A stretch of DNA of 64,000 nt, taken from the NCBI RefSeq assembly GCF_030678915.1, contig NZ_JAUUTZ010000013.1, positions 1 to 64,000 of the forward strand. Direction: 5' to 3'. The position numbers and the translations under genes were made by a program. The first letter of the stretch is position 1; each line of letters opens with the position of its first letter. The stretch is from Paracoccus wurundjeri. Its GTDB lineage: Bacteria; Pseudomonadota; Alphaproteobacteria; Rhodobacterales; Rhodobacteraceae. The notes under the pieces are model-generated. The model saw nothing but the letters and a program-made list of their open reading frames with translations, had not been told where the DNA came from and searched no databases. Shown piece by piece: positions 50,818 to 59,535 of this stretch.

Positions 50818-52907
50818 ATGGGAAGCTGGCTCCACTCTCGCAGCAGTTCCCTGCTTGACACAAGCGCGTTTGCCTCGGCCGGGTTCAGAAACCCAAGCGC
50901 TTCCGTCTGGCTTCCCGCATTGGCGATCTTGGCGCCTGCGGTGATCTGATCCATCCGCTCCGCGGCGGGCCTTTCGTCCGGCACCGGGACAAGTGCCATA
51001 TGCCGGGCCAGCAGTTCGGGTTCCTTTCCAAGGCGAAGAATCGATTCGTTACCCAATTGCCGCCGGGGAAGCTTGCGCATCACGGCCTGCGCCTCGGAAA
51101 GCACCCGGGGCGGATCGCGCTCTTCCGGGGTGACCAGCAGCCCGCGCATTCTGGTCCAGCGGCCAAAGACCGGGCTGGCCGAGAAACGCGAGGTCAGCGG
51201 CGACAGGATCAGCCCGATCAGGATCGGCGACAGCCAGATCAGCTGCCGCGGCGAAAATTCAGCCAGCACGATCAACGTACCCACGCCCAGCGCAACATGC
51301 GCCCAGTGACGGCTGATCACGACATGCCATGGTGGAACCGTTCCGGCACGGACCTGTGCTTTCCATCCGCTGTCCCGGCCGCGCAGGATTTCGTATATCT
51401 GCCGGGTCTGGGTCAGCATCTGCACCGGGGCGATCAGTGCCGAAAGCACGATCTCGAACAGCGCGCTTGCAAGGATATGCACCGGACCGCCGGAATTCCG
51501 CGCCAATGGCCGGAGCCACGCCCGGAAAAGCGCGAAAAACCTGGGCAGCAGCAGCAGCGCCATAGCGGTGATGAACAGCCACAGCATCCGCAGGGAATCG
51601 AAAACCGGCCATTCGGGGAAAAGCTGATAGGCATTCGGGAAATATTCCGGCGTGGACAGAAGCACCGTCGCCGACAGCACAAGCCCGACCAGAATCAGCG
51701 CCAGCCAGATCGGGCTCATCAGGAATGCCAGCACGCCGATGGCGAAATGCGCGCCGCTTATGGCGCGGGTTCCCTTCATCCCGATCAGGCCAAGATGCTG
51801 AAGGTTCCCCTGCGCCCATCTGCGTTCCCGCGCCGCCATGTCCAGAAGTGTGGGCGGGCAGCCTTCGTAACTGCCGCGCAGATCGTAATCCAGCCGGACT
51901 TTCCAGCCGGCCCGGCACAGCGCCGCCGCCTCGACGAAATCATGGCTGAGGATCGAGCCGCCGAAAGGCGGTTTGCCGGGCAGTTTGGGCAATCCGCAGC
52001 ATTGGGCAAAGGCAGAGATGCGGATAATCGCGTTATGGCCCCAGAAATTTCCGGTATTCCCGGACCATGCGGCAACCCCGCGCGCGATCATCGGGCCATA
52101 GACGCGCCCGGCGAACTGGGTCAGGCGGGCGAAAATCGTTTCACCGCCGACCAGAACCGGCATGGTCTGGATCAGGGCCAGATCCTGTGCCCCCTCCATC
52201 CGCGCCGAAAGCGCCCTGATGGTTTCGCCGCTCATGATGCTGTCGGCATCCAGAACGACCATATGATCGTAATTCCCGCCCCAGCGGCGCAGGAATTCCG
52301 CGATATTGCCGGATTTGCGGTCCTCGTTGGTTTCGCGGCGGCGATACCAGATCGGCAGCGGCGACATTTCCCGCGCCGCCGAGACCGCAAGGGTTTCGTT
52401 GACGGCGATATCGGGGTCGCGCGTATCCGAAAGCACGAATATCTCGGTACGCTCGCCCATCCCCTCACGCATGAGATCCTCGGCAAGGGCGGTCAGCAGG
52501 CCGATGCTTGTCGTGGCATCCTCGTGATAGATCGGCATGACGACGGCGATGCGGGCGGTGCCGGGAATATCCGGGGTCTTCGGCACGCGTGCCAGAAAAC
52601 CGACAATCGTGGCGCAGAAACTGAACCCGACCCAGGCAAAGGTCGGCACGAACAAGGCCAGAAGCATAAGCTGCATCGGCGTCGGCTTATCGCCGAAGGC
52701 GGTCAGCATTTGCAGAAAGCCGATAACCGCCAGCGCCGCCGTCCCGCCAAAGGCGATCAGCCGGGCCAGCCAGACCCGCCAGTTCTCGAAACCGGCTTTC
52801 GGGCCTTTCGGGGGCGGTCTGCGGAAATCCTGCACCGGCATTTCCAGCGGTGCTTCCGGGGGCATCGGCGGCAAATCCGCGCCGTTACTGTCAAGCGCGA
52901 TATTCAT
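50814..52907 (-). CDS. opgH: OpgH, glucan glucosyltransferase
   Basis: This 697-residue family 2 glycosyltransferase has membrane helices near residues 48-68 and 82-105 and a group after 370. Catalytic motifs: MVVLDADSIMSG (D-x-D-like) and ARERRWAQGNLQHLG (R-x-x-R-W). It makes the glucan backbone from UDP-glucose and exports it. It overlaps opgG by ATGA. The opgI and opgD genes found in R. sphaeroides between the others are not here. Confidence 0.94.
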   Translation of the reverse strand: MNIALDSNGADLPPMPPEAPLEMPVQDFRRPPPKGPKAGFENWRVWLARLIAFGGTAALAVIGFLQMLTAFGDKPTPMQLMLLALFVPTFAWVGFSFCATIVGFLARVPKTPDIPGTARIAVVMPIYHEDATTSIGLLTALAEDLMREGMGERTEIFVLSDTRDPDIAVNETLAVSAAREMSPLPIWYRRRETNEDRKSGNIAEFLRRWGGNYDHMVVLDADSIMSGETIRALSARMEGAQDLALIQTMPVLVGGETIFARLTQFAGRVYGPMIARGVAAWSGNTGNFWGHNAIIRISAFAQCCGLPKLPGKPPFGGSILSHDFVEAAALCRAGWKVRLDYDLRGSYEGCPPTLLDMAARERRWAQGNLQHLGLIGMKGTRAISGAHFAIGVLAFLMSPIWLALILVGLVLSATVLLSTPEYFPNAYQLFPEWPVFDSLRMLWLFITAMALLLLPRFFALFRAWLRPLARNSGGPVHILASALFEIVLSALIAPVQMLTQTRQIYEILRGRDSGWKAQVRAGTVPPWHVVISRHWAHVALGVGTLIVLAEFSPRQLIWLSPILIGLILSPLTSRFSASPVFGRWTRMRGLLVTPEERDPPRVLSEAQAVMRKLPRRQLGNESILRLGKEPELLARHMALVPVPDERPAAERMDQITAGAKIANAGSQTEALGFLNPAEANALVSSRELLREWSQLPI

Positions 52908-54463
52908 GCCGACCAGCGAGTCATCCAGGTTTCGCTAAGCGCGATTCCGTCCTTGCCGGTCAATACGGCCTGAATATCTGCGAATTGCGCGTTTTCGGGC
53001 TGAAACTCGAAAGCGAGTCGCAAAACCTGCTGCTCGGGCAATTGCTTCAGATAGGCGTGAACGATCTTGCCCTTCGAGGTCGTCACCTTGGATTCCGGCA
53101 GTTCCGAAGAGAACAGGGACAGATCGAAATCGACGATGTAACTTCTTTGCGTTTCCTCGTTGATCGAGCGGCCCGACCGGACCTGCCGGATCTTTGCCAG
53201 TGGCAATTCGCTTGGCGGCAAGGCTGAGAAGCTCATCCGATACTGGAATTCGCGCCGCTTGCCCTTGGTGATCGGTTCCTTGGGCACCCAATAGCTGACG
53301 ATATTGTCGTTGAACTCGTTCTCGACCGGAATTTCGACCAGTCTGATTTCGCCGTCGCCCCAATCGCCTTCGGGTTCGATCCATGCCGAGGGGCGCAGGT
53401 GATAGGATGCCTCGGCATCCTGATAATCCTCGAATTCCCGCTTGCGCTGAATCAGGCCAAAGCCGCGCGGATCGCTGTCGACGAATGAGGCGATCTGAAG
53501 ATTCTTTGGCGATGACAGGCTGCGCCACAGGGCCTGACCCGCGCCGGTATGCATCTGCAGCCCGTCGCTGTCATGAACGGCGGGCCGGTAATCGTCGACC
53601 GTGCGGCGGCTTGCGGGGCTGAACCAGAACATCGAGGTCAGCGGCGCAATCCCGGTTTCGCGCAGATCGATGCGCGGGAACAATGCGACACGCGTGCGGA
53701 CCATGGTCACGGCACCCGGGCTGACATCGAATTCATAAGCGCCGGTCACCGATTTGCTGTCCAGAATCGCGTGAATGCGGATCGTCCCGGCAGAATTCGG
53801 ATCGGCTTCGTGAATCCAGAAATCGGTAAAGAGAGGAAATTCCTCGCCATCGGGACTGCCGGTCTTGATCGCCAATCCGCGGGCAGACAGACCGTACAGG
53901 GTTCCGCGCGCCACGGCCCGGAAATAGGTCGCGCCCTGAAAGACCAGGAATTCATCCATGACGCCGGGCTTGTTCAGCGTGGTCCGCATGCGGAAACCCG
54001 ACCAGCCCATCTCGCCCTTGGTGTCCAGATCGGCGCCGTCCGGAAATTGCGAGGGATCGAATTCAAGCATATGCGGATCGAAGCCAAGCTTCTGCGGAAC
54101 GCCGTCCCGGACAATGCTGATATTCACCGGCTCGTAGAAGATCACGCCCGGCGGCAACAGATCAAGCGCAAAGCCCCCGCGCCCCTCAAGCGGATCCAGG
54201 TCGCGGCGGAAACGAATCCCACGATATTGATCGTAATTCAGATCGGCGAAACTGCCGACCTGTTCGGCCACGGGCTGCGTGTAAACGCGGGTCGCGCGGT
54301 CTTCCGCAATCGCGGCAACGTCTTCGAACCCGAAATCATGATGTGCGGTCGGCACATCCCCGCCAGTTTCATCGTCAGCTTCCTGAGCCTGCGCCCTGGC
54401 TGCCACAATCTGACCACCGACTGCCAGCACACTGGCGGCATTAAGAAATTGTCTGCGCTTCAT
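52904..54463 (-). CDS. opgG: OpgG/OpgD-type periplasmic glucan biosynthesis protein
   Basis: The protein is 519 residues from MKRRQFLNAASVLAVGGQIV, a twin-arginine (Tat) signal with cleavage near AQA. MdoG domain blocks: YDQYRGIRFRRDLDPLEGRG, FSALPPSELPLAKIRQVRSG. It is needed for glucan backbone branching or release. A Tat signal is more typical of OpgD than OpgG, so OpgD is an alternative; first position in the operon favours opgG. The start is fixed by the promoter, since 17 upstream codons of the open frame lie before the transcription start. Confidence 0.88.
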   Translation of the reverse strand: MKRRQFLNAASVLAVGGQIVAARAQAQEADDETGGDVPTAHHDFGFEDVAAIAEDRATRVYTQPVAEQVGSFADLNYDQYRGIRFRRDLDPLEGRGGFALDLLPPGVIFYEPVNISIVRDGVPQKLGFDPHMLEFDPSQFPDGADLDTKGEMGWSGFRMRTTLNKPGVMDEFLVFQGATYFRAVARGTLYGLSARGLAIKTGSPDGEEFPLFTDFWIHEADPNSAGTIRIHAILDSKSVTGAYEFDVSPGAVTMVRTRVALFPRIDLRETGIAPLTSMFWFSPASRRTVDDYRPAVHDSDGLQMHTGAGQALWRSLSSPKNLQIASFVDSDPRGFGLIQRKREFEDYQDAEASYHLRPSAWIEPEGDWGDGEIRLVEIPVENEFNDNIVSYWVPKEPITKGKRREFQYRMSFSALPPSELPLAKIRQVRSGRSINEETQRSYIVDFDLSLFSSELPESKVTTSKGKIVHAYLKQLPEQQVLRLAFEFQPENAQFADIQAVLTGKDGIALSETWMTRWSA

Positions 54464-54493
54464 ACGTGGATTTCGATGCCCAAAAACCTGATT

Positions 54494-54522
54494 ATCATAC
54501 GGACCCTGCCGCATTGCAGCAA
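54494..54522 (-). promoter_or_regulatory. Promoter of opgGHC
   Basis: TTGCTG, 17 bases, TATGAT on the minus strand; transcription would start near 54487, 24 bases before the opgG ATG. A good sigma-70-type match. Confidence 0.68.
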
Positions 54523-54547
54523 GCTGTATAGGCGGTAACGTGCTGCT

Positions 54548-54572
54548 CTGCCAACAGGTTTCCTGCTGACAG
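54548..54572. promoter_or_regulatory. Inverted repeat between ptsP and opgG
   Basis: ctgccaacagg-ttt-cctgctgacag, 11-bp arms with two G-T pairs. It lies 25 bases upstream of the opgG -35 and 53 bases after the ptsP stop. It is either an operator for opgG or the ptsP mRNA end; there is no T run. Confidence 0.4.
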
Positions 54573-54625
54573 GCATAACCTTTAATTACCTAATGTTAAC
54601 TCACAACGCAGTATCATCCATTCAA

Positions 54626-56872
54626 CTATTGGCGTGCAAGCCATTCCGTGATCGGTCGGCGAAGATTGGGCTGCCCCTCTTGCAGCGCAGCGTCGATAAC
54701 CTTGCGCAGCTCGATAATGGAAACCCGCCGAATCAAGTGCTTGACCGGACCGACCGAGGCCGGTCGCATGGACAGCCTGCGAATGCCCAGTGCCGCGAAT
54801 GTCAATGCTTCGATGGGCCGGCCGGCATCTTCGCCGCAGAACGAAAGCGGTACACGTGCTTCCTCGCAGCGCGCGACGATCTGCTGAAGCAGCAGCAGAA
54901 ACGAGGAACTGAGCGTGTCGTAACGTCTCCGCACGCGTTCATTCTCGCGGTCGGCGGCGAAAAAGAACTGCTTCAGATCGTTGCCGCCAATCGAAATGAA
55001 ATCGCACATTTCGAAGAATCGCTTGGGCGCGAACGCCATTGCCGGCGTTTCAAGCATGGCGCCAACCCGGATATCGCTGGGCATATCGTGACCCAGCCGC
55101 TGCTCGCGGGACAGCTCATGCATCAAAATGCGGTAAGCGTCCTCGTATTCGCCGATATCCGAAACAAAGGGGAACATCACATGCAGCCGTTCCCCCGCCG
55201 CAGCGCGAATCAGCGATTGCAGCTGCATCCGCAACACGCCGCGCTTGTCCAGACCGACCCTGATCGCCCGCCAGCCCATCGCCGGATTCGGCTCGTCCTG
55301 CGGCTTCATGTAAGGCAGCACCTTGTCGGAACCGATATCCAGCGTCCGGAACATGACCGGCCTGCCGCGCGCGCTGTCCATGACATGGCGGTAAAGCCGT
55401 GCCAGCTCGGCCCGCTGGGGCACATGGTTGCGAATCAGGAACTGCAATTCGGTGCGGAACAGCCCGACGCCCTCGGCGCCCGAGCCTTCCAGCGAGGGCA
55501 GATCGGCCATCAGCCCGGCATTCATGTAAAGCTGAATGGTCGTGCCGCAGGTGCCGGTGGCGGGCAGATTGCGCAGGCTGGCATAGCGGTCCTGCGCCGC
55601 GGCCTGCATCGCGAGATTGTCGCGGAACGCGACCGCCACGCTTTCCTCGGGACGCAGATGAACGATGCCCTGATCGCCATCGACCAGAATCGGATCGCCG
55701 TTCAACGCCTCGGCGGTGATGCGCGGCGCGTGGATCACCAGCGGAATAGCAAGCGCCCGCGCCACGATCGCGGCATGGCTGCCGACCGAGCCCTCTTCCA
55801 GCACCACGCCTTTCAGCTTGCGGCCATATTCCAGCAATTCCGCAGGGCCGATATTGCGGGCGATGAGAATCGGGTCGTCGGGCATCTCGGCGCCGGTATC
55901 GTTGCCCTGCCCGGTCAGGATGCGCAGCAACCGGTTCGAGAGATCGTCCAGATCGTGCAGACGGTCGCGCAGATAGGGATCGGCGGCAAGTTCCAGCCGG
56001 GCACGGGCAGCGGATTGCTCTTTCTCGACCGCGGCTTCGGCGGACAGGCCCAGCTTGATATCCTCTTCCATGCGGCGCAGCCAGCTTCGCGAATGGGCGA
56101 ACATCCGATAGGTTTCCAGCACGGCGGCATGTTCGCCGCCATCGCCCATATCGGCGGCGGCCACCATCGTATCAACGGTTTCGCGCAGGCGGTTCACGCC
56201 TTCATGCAGCCGCGCCAGCTCGGTCTCGGGATCGTCGCCGACGGGGTTGGCGATCACGACGCGGGGATCGTGCAGCCAGACATGGCCTTCGGCCAGCCCC
56301 TCCTGCCCGGTCCCACCGCGCAGCATCAGCGGGAAGCGATGAGCCGAGGGCATGGAATCGGACTGGCCGTCCTGAAAAGCGCCAAGTTCGGTCATTTCGG
56401 CCAGAACCATGGCCACGACTTCCAGACCATATACATCGTCATCGGTGAACTGGCGCTTGTCCTGCGACTGCACGACCAGAACGCCCAGACGTTCGCCGAC
56501 GCGCTGGATCGGCACGCCCAGGAAACTGGGGAACACCTCTTCGCCGGTTTCGGGCATGAAGCGGAAACCGGGGGCAGAGGGCGCATCGGCGGTATTGATA
56601 TAGCGTCCGGTCCGGGCAACCCGTCCGACCAGACCTTCGCCCAGCCGCAGGCGGGTCTGATGCACCGCCGCCGCGCGCAGACCCTCGGTCGCGCAAAGCT
56701 CCAGCGTTTCGGCATCGCGGAACAGGTAAATCGAGCAGACCTGCGTTCCCATCGAATCGGCGATGTGATGGGTGATCTGGTCAAGCCGATCCTGCCCGCC
56801 GCCCGGCGCGGCAAGAATCCCCTTCAGCCGCCTGAGCAGCGTACGTGAGTCGCTATCGTTACGATCCGGCAT
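54626..56872 (-). CDS. ptsP: Nitrogen-PTS enzyme I with GAF domain
   Basis: This 748-residue protein has an N-terminal GAF domain (about 20-165), then EI domains with phosphorylated His366 in EEGSVGSHAAIVARALAIPL, the PEP-binding barrel (GLFRTELQFLIRNHVPQRAE, VMFPFVSDIGEYEDAYRILM) and the Cys loop LSFCGEDAGRPIEAL. It takes phosphate from PEP and passes it through NPr to PtsN (38200-38664). It is downstream of lysC with a 68-base gap. Confidence 0.95.
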   Translation of the reverse strand: MPDRNDSDSRTLLRRLKGILAAPGGGQDRLDQITHHIADSMGTQVCSIYLFRDAETLELCATEGLRAAAVHQTRLRLGEGLVGRVARTGRYINTADAPSAPGFRFMPETGEEVFPSFLGVPIQRVGERLGVLVVQSQDKRQFTDDDVYGLEVVAMVLAEMTELGAFQDGQSDSMPSAHRFPLMLRGGTGQEGLAEGHVWLHDPRVVIANPVGDDPETELARLHEGVNRLRETVDTMVAAADMGDGGEHAAVLETYRMFAHSRSWLRRMEEDIKLGLSAEAAVEKEQSAARARLELAADPYLRDRLHDLDDLSNRLLRILTGQGNDTGAEMPDDPILIARNIGPAELLEYGRKLKGVVLEEGSVGSHAAIVARALAIPLVIHAPRITAEALNGDPILVDGDQGIVHLRPEESVAVAFRDNLAMQAAAQDRYASLRNLPATGTCGTTIQLYMNAGLMADLPSLEGSGAEGVGLFRTELQFLIRNHVPQRAELARLYRHVMDSARGRPVMFRTLDIGSDKVLPYMKPQDEPNPAMGWRAIRVGLDKRGVLRMQLQSLIRAAAGERLHVMFPFVSDIGEYEDAYRILMHELSREQRLGHDMPSDIRVGAMLETPAMAFAPKRFFEMCDFISIGGNDLKQFFFAADRENERVRRRYDTLSSSFLLLLQQIVARCEEARVPLSFCGEDAGRPIEALTFAALGIRRLSMRPASVGPVKHLIRRVSIIELRKVIDAALQEGQPNLRRPITEWLARQ

Positions 56873-56940
56873 CGCGCCCCTGTATTTCTTGCCGCGATGG
56901 CCCGGCGGCCCGTTCCCGGATCTTGCGCCGGGTTAAAGGA

Positions 56941-58197
56941 TCAGGCCGCTTCAAGCCCGAAGGCATCATGCAGTGCCTGCACCGCGAGTTCCATATATTT
57001 ACGTTCAATCAGCACGGAAATCTTGATCTCGCTTGTCGCGATGACCTTGATGTTGATATTTTCATCGGCAAGCGCCCTGAACATCCGCGCCGCCACACCG
57101 GTCGCGCTGCGCATTCCGATGCCCACCACGCTGACCTTGGCAACCTCGGTATCGGCGATCAGTTCCTCATAGGCGATATGGCCGGCGGCCCGCGCCTCTT
57201 CCATGACTTTCCGGGCACGCTCGACCTGATTGATCGGCACCGAGAATGTCATGTCGGTCACCGAGCCGGGGTGATCGTCGTAATCCTTTTCGGATATGTT
57301 CTGCACGATCATATCGACATTCACGCCCGCATCGGCCAGAGGCGCGAAGATCGCGGCGGAAATGCCGGGGCGGTCCTCGACCGTGACAAGGGTGATCTTG
57401 GCCTCTTCCCGCGAATAGGCGACTCCGTTGACGACTTTCGATTCCATGATTTCATCCTCATCGCAGACCAGCGTGCCGGAATTCTCGTCCGTTTCCTCGA
57501 AGGAGGATAGCACGCGCAGGCGGACCTTGTAGCGCATTGCCAGCTCGACCGAGCGGGTCTGAAGCACTTTCGCGCCAAGGCTGGCCAGTTCCAGCATTTC
57601 CTCGAAGGCGATCTTTTCCAGCTTGCGCGCTTTATTGGTGATGCGCGGATCGGTGGTATAGATGCCGTCGACATCGGTATAGATATCACAACGCTCTGCC
57701 CCGAAAGCGGCGGCAAAGGCGACGGCGGTCGTGTCCGAGCCGCCACGGCCCAGCGTGGTGATCCGGCCATCCGGGCCGATGCCCTGAAAACCGGCGATCA
57801 CAGCGACCTTGAAGCCTTCGGCGAATTTGCGGTCGATATTGTCGCGCGGGATATCCACGAATCGCGCCGCCGAATGGGCGTCGGTCGTGTTGATCGGCAC
57901 CTGCCAGCCCTGCCAGCTTCGCGCGGGCACGCCCATCTCCTGCAGCGTGAGCGACATCAGCCCCGCAGTCACATTCTCGCCCGAGCTGACCACGGCGTCA
58001 TATTCGCGCGCATCGAACAGCGGCGAGGTCTGTTCGACCCAGCCGACCAGTTCATTGGTCTTGCCTGACATGGCACTGACGATGACGATAACGTCATAGC
58101 CACGCTCGACCTCGCGCTGCACTTTCCCGGCGGCGTTCCTGATCCGCTCGAGATCGGCCACCGAAGTGCCGCCGAATTTCATCACCAGAAGCGGCAT
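56941..58197 (-). CDS. lysC: Aspartate kinase
   Basis: This 418-residue protein has kinase motif MKFGGTSVADLERIRNAAGK and VIVIVSAMSGKTNELVGW, and two ACT domains from about residue 265 (VEDRPGISAAIFAPLADAGV, VGIGMRSATGVAARMFRALA). It phosphorylates aspartate for Lys, Met, Thr synthesis and is usually feedback-controlled by Lys and Thr. The lysC-ptsP order is common in alphaproteobacteria. No clear promoter was found upstream. Confidence 0.96.
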   Translation of the reverse strand: MPLLVMKFGGTSVADLERIRNAAGKVQREVERGYDVIVIVSAMSGKTNELVGWVEQTSPLFDAREYDAVVSSGENVTAGLMSLTLQEMGVPARSWQGWQVPINTTDAHSAARFVDIPRDNIDRKFAEGFKVAVIAGFQGIGPDGRITTLGRGGSDTTAVAFAAAFGAERCDIYTDVDGIYTTDPRITNKARKLEKIAFEEMLELASLGAKVLQTRSVELAMRYKVRLRVLSSFEETDENSGTLVCDEDEIMESKVVNGVAYSREEAKITLVTVEDRPGISAAIFAPLADAGVNVDMIVQNISEKDYDDHPGSVTDMTFSVPINQVERARKVMEEARAAGHIAYEELIADTEVAKVSVVGIGMRSATGVAARMFRALADENINIKVIATSEIKISVLIERKYMELAVQALHDAFGLEAA

Positions 58198-58371
58198 GCG
58201 GGCCTCCAGCCTCAGACCTGTTCATCGGCGGGGTTTTTATGGGCGACGGCGGGAAACCACAAGGGCAAGCGCATGTCCCGGCATCACTTCTTGCATATTT
58301 CCGACAAAAAAACTGTCCGAACGAGGAAGCGGTGGCCGGGAATTGATCGATTGACCGCGTTCCGCGCTGCA

Positions 58372-58426
58372 GCGGGGGATTTTGCATCCCCCGCACCCCC
58401 TGCAAGGTATTTAGGCAAAGAAGAAA
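58372..58426 (-). repeat. Family A repeat, copy A6
   Basis: On the minus strand CTTCTTTGCCTAAATACCTT, then gcagggggt and a hairpin gcgggggat-tttgc-atcccccgc (58372-58394). It lies 44 bases after the SDR stop codon in the same direction. The remaining part of the 272-base gap before lysC carries an A/T run but no gene. Confidence 0.85.
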
Positions 58427-58469
58427 TACACGGAAGAAGGGATCGTTTCGGGGCGATCCGGCCATATCG

Positions 58470-59099
58470 TCAAAACGGCACGGGCTTTCCGTCATATGAC
58501 ATGAAACATCCGCTGCTGCCGCGATCGAGTTCGGTGAAACGCGCGATCAAGCCGCTGACGGAGTCCTCGACCGCGATATCCGCCCCGTCCCCGCCCATAT
58601 CGGTGCGAACCCAGCCGGGGTGATATATCCCCACCGGCAGGTCCAGATCCGCAGCGAAATTGCGACCAAGATTCAACAATGCCGCTTTGCTTGCCCGGTA
58701 GGCATAAGAGCCGCCCGGCGCCCGTTGATCCGACCCCATGGCCGAGCCCAGCAGCGCGATCTTGCCCGCCCCACGGCGCAAGGCGGGCAGACAGGCCTGA
58801 ACCGTCAGGTAAACGCCGGTGACATTGACGGCGAAACTTCGGGCCCAGACCTGCGCGTCGCGCTGCTCATCCCGCAATCCCTTGTCGGCATAGATACCCG
58901 CATTGCAGATCAGCAGCGACAGGGCGGTATCCTGAAGCCGCTTTTCCAGGGCCGGGAAATCCGCCTCGCGCGTGACATCAAGTTTCCAGAAATCATCGCC
59001 GCCGCGTGCCGTTCCAATGACATTCTTGCCCATCTTGCGATAGGTCCGGGCAAGGGCCGCGCCGATCCCTCGATTGGCACCGGTGATCAGCACTGTCAT
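58470..59099 (-). CDS. Short-chain dehydrogenase/reductase
   Basis: This 209-residue SDR has cofactor motif VLITGANRGIGAALARTYRK, LICNAGIYADKG and the catalytic pair in GSYAYRASKAALLNLGR. The acceptor is unknown; similar short SDRs are related to C-factor (CsgA). It lies 3 bases after the DUF1178 gene. Confidence 0.9.
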   Translation of the reverse strand: MTVLITGANRGIGAALARTYRKMGKNVIGTARGGDDFWKLDVTREADFPALEKRLQDTALSLLICNAGIYADKGLRDEQRDAQVWARSFAVNVTGVYLTVQACLPALRRGAGKIALLGSAMGSDQRAPGGSYAYRASKAALLNLGRNFAADLDLPVGIYHPGWVRTDMGGDGADIAVEDSVSGLIARFTELDRGSSGCFMSYDGKPVPF

Positions 59100-59102
59100 G
59101 TA

Positions 59103-59513
59103 TCAGTTCGCTTTCTGCCGGGGAATGAAGGGCAGCGGCGCGACCGGGACGCCGTCCTCGATCAGCTTGCGGGCATCCTCCGGGCGGGCCTCGCCGTGGA
59201 TCGCGCGGGTCGGGCGGTCGCCCTCATGCATGGCGCGGGCTTCGTCGGCGAAGCGCAGGCCGACATAATCCGAGTTCTTCTCGACATGTTCGCGCAATTT
59301 CTCGAGCGCCTTCTCGGCCGGGTTGCGCGGCGCGTCGAGCCGCGCCTTTTCAGCCGGGACCGAGGGCGCCATCAGGGCCTTTGCCACATCGGCCGACCCA
59401 CATTGCGCGCAGGTGACCTGTCCCGCCGCCCGCATTGTCTCGAACCCGTCGGACGAGCGGAACCAGCCATCGAAATCATGGCCTTTTTCACAGCGCAGAG
59501 AATAGCGGATCAT
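59103..59513 (-). CDS. DUF1178 protein
   Basis: The protein is 136 residues from MIRYSLRCEKGHDFDGWFRS. The Cys of LRCEKGH and the pair VTCAQCGSADVAK suggest a small zinc ribbon. DUF1178 is common in alphaproteobacteria; function unknown. The upstream part of the open frame is rejected because GGGAAAGG stands seven bases before this ATG. Confidence 0.9.
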   Translation of the reverse strand: MIRYSLRCEKGHDFDGWFRSSDGFETMRAAGQVTCAQCGSADVAKALMAPSVPAEKARLDAPRNPAEKALEKLREHVEKNSDYVGLRFADEARAMHEGDRPTRAIHGEARPEDARKLIEDGVPVAPLPFIPRQKAN

Positions 59514-59535
59514 GCGGTAACCTTTCCCGGATTCC

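Noticed and set aside
54464..54514. Upstream start of opgG
   Set aside because: It lies at and before the predicted transcription start and would hide the Tat signal.
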